Assembly: GCF_000003815.2 (NCBI RefSeq)
Contig: NC_049982.1
Coordinates: 22,975,835-23,039,834 of the forward strand
Length of the DNA stretch: 64,000 bases
Origin: Branchiostoma floridae
Lineage: Eukaryota; Chordata; Leptocardii; Amphioxiformes; Branchiostomatidae
Direction of reading: 5' to 3'
The translations under genes and the position numbers were made by a program. A model generated the notes under the pieces. The model was given only the letters and a program-made list of their open reading frames with translations, did no database searches and was not told the DNA's origin. Positions 21,112 to 33,100 of the stretch are shown here, piece after piece; position 1 is the first letter of the stretch, and the number at the start of each line of letters is the position of its first letter.

Positions 21112-24100
21112 TTATGCATCCGTGCCTGACAGAGATGTTCCTCGTGACATCTTCTTGGAGCGGACAGACGAAACTGGTCACAGGGGAAGGGGGTTGAAAG
21201 AGAGCAGAACAACTTGATGAGAATCAAATCAATGGCAGCTTCTCAATAATGCATCACAATAACATGATGATACATGATAATGTAAGTAGGAAGACATCAA
21301 CTGTTACATCATGACACAACCTTAGTCTTCTTAACAACAAGGCCTTTTTCAACAGTGGACCATGAAATAAGAAAACATGCAACTACAGTAGTATAATAAC
21401 TACATTTTGTGCATTGTTATAAATTTCAAAGACGTTTTGGTGACTTTTTGTTCTATGGAATTCCACATTGGCATGTCTTTCTTTTCACTATATATATTCA
21501 CATGCCATTCAAATTTTATTTAAAAAAAAAACTACAAACACTAAACCAGTGAATTGAAACAAAACACAATGTATACTAAACCTTAACATGTTATGTTAGG
21601 GAGAGAACACACCAGTGGAATGTAGGTAGTATGTAAAATAGAATTGCAAATCATTGCAGTGACAAAGCACCCAGTATGTTAAAAAAAAGCGGTTGCTACT
21701 TGAATGTTTAACCCCACTGTTGGTACGTTAACATACATGTACTTAAATCTGTTGGTTACAGCAGCTGTTGGGAGGGTGAGGGTTAAAGAACGAGATAGCA
21801 TCCGTCCTCTCTGTTCCATATACCATGCGTACGGCATGCACACATGCCATGCAGCGGTTAGTCAGCAGCCGGCTTGAGTAACTCCCTCATAAAGTACGAG
21901 CGTTTACAGGGAGTCGCGGGAGAAGGAGCTACCGCGGGACATTTTCCGCGACACCACAGATGCGACTGCCAAGGGGAACAACACCAACAGAACATGCGTC
22001 ATGCAACGGAAGACAAAAATTAGGAATAACGTTCTCTTGTGCAGAGCCTTTTTGATACAACATACCTTGGGGAAACTCAATCTACTAAACCAAGCTGAAG
22101 TTTACACTTTTTTTTGGTTGCGTAATCACCTAAATGTTCCTTCATGTTAAGATGATTTTTTATTGTCTGAGAGCTAGTTTGATTGGCTGAGAGCTAGTTT
22201 GATTGTCTGAGAGCTAGTTTGATTGGCTGAGAGCTAGTTTGATTGGCTGACAGCTAGTTTGATTGGCTGACAGCTAGTCTGATTGGCTGACAGCTAGCAA
22301 CAGGCCATGCCTTGCATTTATTATCATTATAACCAAAACCATTCATACCAACTGCAATAGATATTTGGATTAGCTGACAGTTAGTTAGAGGCACACACAA
22401 GAGTGGAAACCTCAGCCCAGTTTAGCAGAGCTTCCCTAAGATATTGTATTGCATAGGATGCTAATGAGGCTCTGCATAGGAGAATGAGCAATAAGAGCAA
22501 CTCAAGTGCCATCTCATTCTACAGCAAGCAAATCAGAGTTGATTTAAGAGCAATGGGGGATACTTAGTGCACAGCAAAACTATGAATAAAAGCTTGAATA
22601 TGACAGCATTAATCAAAGCTCATCATACCAACAATACATTTTTAAATCATCTTAAGACATAGATTAAGTACAAATTAGGTAATAGCATATCAACCAATGG
22701 TAATGACGGGACTGATGATGATGATGATATCAACTAATATGAGGTTGTACATTGTATCATTGTTGCACAATAAAGTTACACACAAAACATTGTTCAGTGC
22801 CTACAGGTTTACACAAGAACAGGTTTTCCCCATTTTTGTTGTTGTTTGCAGAAAACTTACCCAGTCCCAGGCCTTGCAGGAAGAATAGCATACTTTCAGC
22901 TAGCTTCTCTGGCTGGAAAAAAGTAGAGAAAAGGCCATTGCCAAAACCTGTCTCAATGAACCTGTGCTGTTTGAATTAAACCTATACAAAAATGTATATG
23001 TGATCACCTCTACATAAGAACCAGCTGCCCAAGGTGACCATTTTCTGTTTTGCCATTGCCACAAACATTAAGAATCCTCAGTGTCTAAAGTGACTAACTG
23101 TCTCCATAGACCAGATTTTATTGGTCTCCTGAGCAATCTTCTAGAGTAGTATTGACTGTTATAACACTTCAGGAAGTTACTGTCCTTAGTGCTGAAACTG
23201 CTGCTGCTGTGTCTTAGCACTTCCTTTTCCCACATGAATGAAAAGTCATGCAGTATCATGCTGGTCTGCACTGTTGAACCTATTGCTACAGTGTCTCTTC
23301 TTACTGTATCATGCCAACTTTGCTACTAATTCTCGACTGTGGTAAGAAGCTGTCAGAGATGTGACTGTACAGTGAGCATGGGTGCCATCTGGCTTGGGGA
23401 AAGTTTTACGAAACTAACTACAACAGCATAACTTGAAACACCTTCCAAACGTGGCAATACAACTGAGAATTACGTCTGCTGTTTTTGTAGCGGTGTTCAT
23501 TCCGCGTATGCAATTTGCAGGGAACACTTACGTTATCGTCCATGACATCCCCTCCATCCAGCTTTAGGATCTCGCTGTTTTGACGGTCCATTGCAGTGTA
23601 TGTCTTCTCCTGTAATGATAAAGCAGCAACATGCAGCAATCCAGATACTATGTGTATGGTTAAGCACCTTCATACACCCAAATGTTTTGACTATGAATAC
23701 TCAAGTGTACCAATTTCTATTAAGTGGGGTTGCATATGTTAAGAAACTACTGTACACTTGTATAGACACTGAGCATATTCTTGACAATTATGTATCAAAA
23801 GGAAACTTAATAACCTTTGTTTTATTCATTGTTTAAGATTTTAAGATTAGCTAATATAGATTTTAGATCCATGCAGTAAGCGAAGCAATAAGGTTGGTTT
23901 TGTGTCAGACATTTTACTTGATGATCAGTAAGTCTTGACAAGACCTTAAAATGATTAGATCTTGGCTCGCCCCTAGCAGCTTGTTTTGTTACTTTCTCTT
24001 TTTAAAAAGTGCCATGTTCTATTGTGTCCAACACCTTGACATGTGTGACAACAGTACTTAGTAACTTACCACGTCCTTCACATGGGCCGACCTGCTACCA

Positions 24101-27100
24101 GTCACCATCAGCACACGGCACCTACAACAACAGTAAGTTGATTACAGAAACATGTTGCAAGGCTTACTACATGTAACAGAGATATGAGGAAGATACATAG
24201 TAGTTCCTATTGTTTCCTATTGTTGGTAAAAGTAATAAAGCACAACCAAGGAATCAAACTTATTCTAACTCCATCAAATGTTTAAATTCACTCCCGTTTA
24301 CTGCAACACTAAGTGTTAAATTCTGCATTCTGTGACAGTCCTATTCACTTACTTCATTGTCTTCAGCTTGTCCATGAAGTTGGTACGGCTGGAAACAAAG
24401 CATGTAATGTGAGTGAGAAATTTCAATTTGTAACGCTTTGGCTTAATTGAATTTAATCCAATTTAAAAGGTTAGTTCCAAAAGGCCAACATGAACGATAT
24501 AGTCATTTCAACTACATGTTACTATCAAGAAAGCAAGAAGCGAGAAATGTTATGATATTAATAAGATGTTTCTTCATTTGGAGTACATAACTAACCAAGA
24601 CCACATGTTAGTGAGGCTAGATCATTATATTAAGCTCTTCAATATTAAAGATGATAAAACAACAAGCCAAAAGAAATAGACACCAACACAGCACAGCTGA
24701 AAGTAAAACCCACAGCAAGTGAAAAATAGTTCACCGTCTCAAGACAAATCAGATTCTTAGACTACATTTTTCTTCCATCATTCATTCAAAAATTTGGTCT
24801 TCTCTTAAAACATCTTCTTTTATCTTTTCACAACTGTGTTCTGTGTGCTCTTTTGTCACAGAATGGACCCTTTAGCTAGCATTGCAAGTAGTCCTTTCTT
24901 TCCCATTACGAACGGTCAATATGTTCCTAGTTTGTCCCACAAAATAGCATACAGTACACCATTGACTTCAATAGTACAAAAAACGTCATGATTTTAGGAA
25001 AGGCCAACTCTTTGATTGAATGACAGAGTAAACTTCATGGCACTAAAATCAGCATGATCTGTTTGCAACCCTGCAGTATGAAACACAACCACCAGAGGGC
25101 TCTACATGACTACAGCTTCTATGCACAGCTACTCACGCCATGTAAGTCTCTACAAAGCAGGCCAGGTTATGGGGGTTCATGGTCTTGTACAGGTTGTCGT
25201 GGAAGGCATGCACCTCTTTGAGCTTCTGATGTTTAGCCTGTCCGGGAACAACAGCTGTGGTAAAACCTACACTGCTACATGCAAGGGGTTAGTAACTGTT
25301 GTTCTGTCTCTCTCAAAAGGGAGAAACAAAGGACACAACAAATCACCAAAACTGCAAATTTTTGTTAAAAGTACTAGACTAAGTAATATTAGTTTAATTA
25401 GCTCAAAACGAATGAAATCAGGATCTTGGGATGAATTTCTCAACTTAAATGTGCCACAAAAACAGATTGAAACATTTTCACTGGTACTATGCAAAGCCTT
25501 TACATCTGTTCAAAAGCATGGTTTAGAAGTCTTTGTGGTCAGACTTACTTTAAATTCACTTTGTTTCTTTTTTAATCTTACCTTTTCAAACTTAAGTTTT
25601 ATATGCACATTTGTACATCGAATAATAAGTACTGGTATTTAATACAGAATCTTATGACTCTTCCAAATCCTATGGTTCAGCAAAATCATAGCAATTAGAT
25701 TAGCAAAACATTACTAAATAGACAAATTGTAGAAAACAATGGAATTGTTTCGTATATTCATCTCGACCGTATTTTGGAGCAGATTCTGGGTCCTTTGTTC
25801 CTCCCTATGAAAAAGAGTCAACACGGGTGCACAGCTTTGATACACAGACTTGCAGTAGTCTGTACAGTCCGGTCATACCTACCTCATGTAGCGATTGACA
25901 AAACGAGCAAGGTTTTGGTGGTTGAACTTGGAGTAAAGGTGATCACTATACCCTCGCACCTCACTCAGCTTGTCCTTCTTTGCCTACCCAAAGAAAAACC
26001 CACGTATACAGAGAAAGGAAAAGAAAGTAACATACATGTATCAAGAAAGCAAACAAACACAGGAAAAAGGGAAAGAAACACTACATGACTTGTACATTTC
26101 CTAAATTGTAGAAACAAATTGGCTTTATAACTGTTGAAAGTCAAACAATAAAAGATTCTCAATGGTTAAGAAAATAAATCTAATGTTCAACTTATAAACA
26201 ATTACTTATATATGAAAACATCCACAGCTTCAGAATGTCTTAAGGTGCATAAGACGTCTCTTTAGTCATTGTCATTTTAAAAGATTTCCCTGCATCAGAC
26301 AATGACTCCAGCAGGCAATTGGAACAAGTTAAACATATTTCTGACTTTTCTTAAACATCATGGGAAACAACAGATGGTTCACTATCATTGTCTAATGTCC
26401 AAAAACTTGTTACGAATAATAGCAGTATTAATACTGAGAACTGTTTTAAAACACCGATTTAATTTACGACAGCGAATAAAAATTGAAATAAACTAAATCA
26501 GAAGACTGATAATACTACAATCAGGTTGTCCCTAACTATGGGGAGCAACTGAACGGAACTGCACTTTGTTTGAACATGCTCTGAGATAAAACTTTGTTTT
26601 GATATTAGTTCAATGTGTCTCCAATATATATACACTATCTTTCAAGTTCAGCAGTCCACATGCACAACTGTACAGTACTAGTAAGAAACCAGATTCATAA
26701 TGTATAACTATAAGTGAACCCAAAATTGCAGCTGTATGGCAAATGTAAACAGTTATCATAAGCTGCCTATTGGTAGGAGATTTTTGCTAAAAGGTGCAAA
26801 TTTTAGTTTGAATTTATAACCAGAATTTTGTACTGTGGCAGTACCCTCAGTCAAACCTAATTTAAGGCTAGTAGCATCCCTTCTTTACACCAAAATGTGA
26901 TCATACAGTTCACGATGAGGTTAATTCTTGCAACAGCAAGACAAATTTTCAGTCATCATGATGTATTTCTCAAAAGTCAACATTCTCTAAAAACTGTACT
27001 AAATTCCTCTTCTCAGAGCAATGTCTTCAAACATAGTGCAGAATGACTTTTACAGTTATCACTTTTGCTCCAACACTAACACCCCCTGTCAACCACTATA

Positions 27101-30100
27101 GCTAGATGCTATGACTGCTGAGCAACCACAGATTTTGCAAATCTTTAGCAAATATATTTAATGTTTAGTTGTCTTTAACTTTAAATATACTTTTATGTCT
27201 TGTATCTGGTTCAGAAATAGCAATAACTGGTCTTGTCCTTGGTGCTGAAATTGCTATGACATACATACACATTTGCATGTTAATGAAACATGTCATTTGC
27301 ATCTTTGGGAGACTTGAATGACACTCATACATGATATCAAGACTCACACAAATCTAAATTTGGTTGCTCAGCAATCACCACATAGATGAAAGGCCAGGCC
27401 TAAGTGGTGCTACATGCATGCAGGAACTCCCCATCCACATGCTACATGTACATGTAGACCTGTAGGGTTACCTTGGCCAAGTCCTCCAGTTTTGTTAGCG
27501 TGATATAACAAAAGGAAAACTCACAATGGAGACACAAGTACAACACCACAACATGACAGCACAAAGTAGATACCAGGCCGACTTTCTTAAGTAAAGGGGA
27601 AAAGTACTTAAGGCTTGCACACTCTTTTTCAAGAAGATGAAATTCAATTAGATTTTGACTTAAGTTTGTGATGATAACAGCTTATTTTTGGCTGGATTTA
27701 TTCCATATAGCATGCCAATAGCTGCAGTACATGTCAATTATATATAATACAAGTACATGATTGTGTATTTTTGCAATATAAAACCTCAGTCCAGTTTAGC
27801 AGTGCCCCAAAAGTACGTTGTACAAACTTTAAGGTAGCAAATGACTCTTTGCATACTACCTGAGATTGACTGTCAAATTTGGTACATTCTGAAGATATTC
27901 TTGTCAGTGTAGGATACATACTTGTCTTCATAACATTTTTTAAAAGCAGATTGTGATCCATGGAATAGAATTTTTTTTTGCTGTAGCGTACAATGTATTA
28001 AATCAAAATAAACTTCAAATATTCCAATGAGTGCAAATTGTCCATTTTGTCAAACAACCCTTTACTTAGAAAAATCAAGACCCTGTGCAAATTATTTTGA
28101 TAGTGAAACTCACAAGTGATGAAATGAGGATGGAGAGTGAAAGTAGAGCATTAAATATATTCACAGCATCATTAGACAGCAGACAGTTAGTTAGATCTTA
28201 GTGTAGTCTTTCAGATAGTACATGTATATGTCATGATGTAAAAGATTTCTTCTACCTATACTTAAGGTGGGTGCTTGTGAAACACTTCTTTAAGATTGCC
28301 ATTTGGATTGTTAAAAGCAAAGTAACATCATCAGTTAGCTGAACATACATGTATGATACCTGTTACATGACATGAAGTAGGGAATTGCAACATCATTACA
28401 TCTATATATAGTACAAAATGGAAACATTATTAACAAAATCTACATGTATTTCTTTTGAATCAAATGATCAACATTTTGTGCCAAGTGTATGTAATAGAAG
28501 CTTCTTTGACTTGTTGTCAGAGTTGACCACCATGACCAACATAAATGGTTCATTCTATATGACCCAAGTTCATGTAATACATACAACTTACATTTCCATA
28601 GTGGTGCCAGATCAGGTAGCTCTCACTGGTGGGGTTCATCCCCTTCATGTTCAGCTGTAGAGATGCAATCTGCACACAGACAGCAGGATGCAAGTCAAAC
28701 AATTACATGTATGATCCATTTGTAGCATATCAAAGGAAATACATCTTAAAACAGCCATCACAGGGTATCTGTTGAAAGTACAAAGGGATTAATGTAATGT
28801 ACCACATGAAAGTATAATCAATACTGGAGATACAATGCTATGTAATGGAACATCCTAAATGAAAAGTGGCCAGTAAGAATCCTTTCTTTGATATGAACAT
28901 TTGGGGTTTTGCACAAAACTAAGTTTTCTTACCCTTCTTGGCTTGATTTCAGAATCTGGTGTAGTAACTAAAGGAAGGTAGTGTTAACCTTCCTAACTTA
29001 AAACCTCTGTGCATTACCCAAAGTGCTGCAGATTTTGTACACAATGTCAGGTAGTACTACATGTGAATTATTTTTTTGTGAAAACATATTCATAGCAATC
29101 CATAATATGTACAATGTGTATCTGTTGGTATTCCTTTTCTCTCTATTTCAGATTACATTGTATGTCAAATCCAATGGGCACTGACACAACAACTTAATCT
29201 GTGACCACAATAGCTGGTAAGATACTTCAACCAGCTCTTGACAATGTAGGTGAAAATGCAGGAAGTGGTATACTTACTTTTTGACAAATTAAAAGGGTAA
29301 GCATGCAGCAAGACCCATGAAAAATGTTAGTGTTGCTGTATGGAGTCATCATATTTTTCTTTCTCTTTTTGTGACAGAAATTCTCATTTTCATCATTTTC
29401 GTTTGAGCCATTTGACACCGATGTGAGAATACTGAGGCCAGACAAAGTGGACATTGAATGAGATGATTCAGGACTACTTTCAGTTTCTGTCGCTTGGTAA
29501 ATAAAATGGAATTACAACAGCCGTTCTTCCTTTAGATGGCCACCTCCCACCTCCTTCTGGGTAATGTTGACTGGTTTTACCTTTCTCTGTAGCTACAATG
29601 TACAAAATTAATGTAGGTGAGACCAAATTCTTAGCAATGCAGCAGTGACACCTAGCTGCAGTGCAAAGCATTACCATGAGGAAGATGATGATCATCACTG
29701 TTATAAAATGTTTCCTTTTGAAACTCTGGTTGAAAAGAGAATACTTGTTATTCCGAGACAATTTGATGTATAAAAATTTCTAAAAGTGTCAAATCAAAAA
29801 TATCTTTACAAGCGACAAGTTTTATGTACCCCCCAAAAAATACACTTTTGGACAATCTTTTTCAAGACGGGAATTTCAGCTTATGAGGACCACAGAGCTG
29901 ACTTTGTCTGACCATACGGCACAAGAACACCAACGATGACACCATACCACATCACCACCAAGAGCAAGCTGGGTAGGGTTGGGAGAAGGGGGAGCGTCAC
30001 AGACTTGCAACGTGACTGACAAATGGTCACAAAATGAGTTAGAACACCTAACACACAAGTCACAGTACGCTGTACATTTGTCCTCTTGGTCATATCTTTA

Positions 30101-33100
30101 CCGGGTACTTTTATCTCTCACAGCAATGATGAAAATCACACATCTTACCTTCTCCTGTCCCCATTCCAGAAAGCCTGCCGACTCAGCGCTGCACTCCAGC
30201 AGACACAGCCCCAGCACATCGTACGCTGAGACCATCTACGGACGGGAACAGGATCGTTCTGTGTCAGAATTTTTAGTATTGAGATTTACTACATTTGTCG
30301 AAGGATTGACGTAGCAGGTGACAATCACTTTTTTTAAGATGCCCATCCGAAGACCTGACTGTACTGTGTTAACTTTGACCTACTTACACTAGGATGGGAT
30401 AAATGTTTCAATAAGGCCTAAAAAATGTTGTGTTTCCTGTTTCCCTACCTACCCTAGAAAAACTTGTTGACCCTAGACTTTTTTGGGGGGGGGGGGCAGT
30501 GGAGTCACAGCTTCAGCCTGCTTCTTCTTGAAGTAGAAACACTGTTTGTCCTATCTAAATAAATATGTCTATTAACTATTTACTAAAATCAAAGTTTGAC
30601 ATTGAAAGACAAGTGTCCTCATGCATTTCAGTTTTGTTTGTTCAACTGTATTGTAATATGTAATATGTTGGCCAACCTAAAAAATTTACAAGAAAAAAAA
30701 GATAACCCCTACCTACCAACCCTAATTTTTGCAGGACTGAAACAGGAAACGCTAGGCCTAAGTGTCACAGGTGGGTTCTTCACAAGCTTGGGGTGTGGCT
30801 CTCCTCAAACACCTCCAGCAGACTTTGTTTTTGATAACCCAAGTACATGCAGATGCATACTCATTGCCTGGATGAGTGGGTGGTTGTCATCAAGTGGTCA
30901 TCAATTCTGGTAAATTGTGAGACAGTCTGATTCTAAAGGCCTGAACTAACACTTGCATGTCACATTGAACTACTCTGTAGTGTCATTCCTACGCAGTTTG
31001 ACATGATAGAGTGTACGTTAGGAGTCATACTTGAGATGGAGGGATCCGGTATGTAAGCCTGATTCTGCTTAAAGAGCTGAAAGGGATTCAACTAAAAAGC
31101 TTTTTCTGTTTCAGTGGGAATGCTGCAAGGCAGGTTTGGTGCTTCAGGTTCTGAGACTTTGATCTACAGCTAGCCACATGAGCACACTGTAATGCCATGA
31201 AAGGTGGTTGCTATTCAAATGGCGGTCAAACTTAAGGAAAATTTCACGCATCATGTAACAAACTAAATTGATGACATTTTCAAAGTCATCTTGAGATTTT
31301 TTCAATGTATCTTGAGATCTTTTGAAAGCCTCTTTAGATCTTTTGAAAGCATCTTGAGATTTTTTTAAGCATCTCGAGATCTTTTGAAGCATCTTGAGAT
31401 CTTTAGAAGCATCTTGAGTCTTTTCAAATGAATATATCTCTTCAAATCTTTTCAAAGCATCCTTCCTTCCTTCCTTCCTTCAGAACATTGAAAGATTTGG
31501 TTAAATAATCTAAAAATTGGATGAAATTAAGTCTCAAGAAGTGAACCCTGAATCTCAAGATTTTTTTGATTTTGTAAAGACACTGTCTGTGGGTTAAGTC
31601 TAAAACTGCTGCTTTTTCTATTCATATAAAAAAAAAACTCAAATCAGCCTGCTGGCCACTTTTCATTCAGGTCATGACGGATAAAGATTACATGATTTAA
31701 GTGTTGCATTCAAATCAATGAAAATAAAGTCCTTATCTGAAGCAATATCACACAGCTGATGGTTCTATTCTGACTAAACATAACCAGTTAGGAGGATGTA
31801 AGAGTGGATCAATACCCAAGGCATCTCCTACTGCAGGAAGCTGAGGTGTTGAATGGACTCAGCTCTGTCAGGAGTAATTAGATTGCCCTTCAGCACCAAG
31901 GACAGCGCAATCTTCCATTCAACTCCAGCTGTTGATTCGGTTTGGTGAGCTATTGGCGCTGCTGCATTATCATTCTAAAGGTTTCCCACATGGAGAGACC
32001 CCATCCTGATTTCAATGCACCGGGTTTAACAGTCTTTTACAGCTATTTATAGCAGTTTGTGTAGTTACAGTTTTCATTCTGTTCTGGAAATTGCTTGTAC
32101 AAGCTGTTCAAGCCGATGAATACATGTAAAAAATCAGTCTGAGCAGCACTGTAACATAAACTTAAACCCATTTTCTAGGGCCCAAATTAATTCAAAACCA
32201 ATTAGTTTGTTATCTACAGCTCTGTCAACATCACTATAAGCTACAACATGCTAACAAATAGCAGTTTCATAAGTTTATCCAAACTTTAAGGAACAGAGTA
32301 ACATGTAGGTAGTACATGGCTGCATAAACCATGATCAGTAACAATGTCTTCAGTCACCACAAATCTGAAACCATTCTACCAATGTTGTCCTCTCATTACA
32401 GCTTGAAGAGTACTACATACATCAATATTCTGGTCACATCTTCATCTGAAATTTGTATTCCGAATTCACCTCAGACCCTGCCAGACTAATGTGGATCAAA
32501 GGGTCGCCTGTACATCACAGCCATCTCTATTCAAATAGCCCTTAGTAGATGTCAGTGGGTCGACTGCATGCTGTGCCCCTCATTTCATCAAACTGTTAAA
32601 AGCTTTAGCATTTTGGACTCCCTTAGGGTCCTGTATCTACGACTAAGAGACTACACTAAAAGCTTCAATGTCTGACATCAAACCATGTGTTAAACGTTTG
32701 ATACCGAGTTGCATTTATCATCTGAGTTCTGGATGAGGCTGAACATGGACTAAGCACTGTGCTCAAAATCCATTAATTGTGAGCACTTGCGACTTACAAG
32801 AATAAATAAGTTCCAATGTTTCTTCTTGTATAGTCGGTGCATAAAATGAACCTGTAGACTTACCAGATGCAATCCTACTTGAATGACTGAATAATGAATG
32901 TTGTGAATATTAAATGGATGGATGGATGGATGGATAGATTGATGTATGAATGAATGAATGACATTTATTTCCTGCAAGTACCCTGTCCACGACTACTCTT
33001 CCCACAGGTCCAGCTCTACAGACTGTAATCAATAGCCACACCTACACTAGCTGTAAGCCTGTAAAGCCTCTTACCGCATATCTACAGAGGATGTTGGCAC

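Noticed and set aside
27475-27490. Possible 12-nt NDRG microexon (Asp-Leu-Ala-Lys) flanked by AG and GT
   Set aside because: Too short to support by sequence alone; flanking signals of this kind occur by chance.
31144-31455. Minus-strand 103-residue Lys/Gln/Asp-rich frame
   Set aside because: It comes from the degenerate 21-bp tandem repeat, with no exon signals in a frame fitting NDRG.
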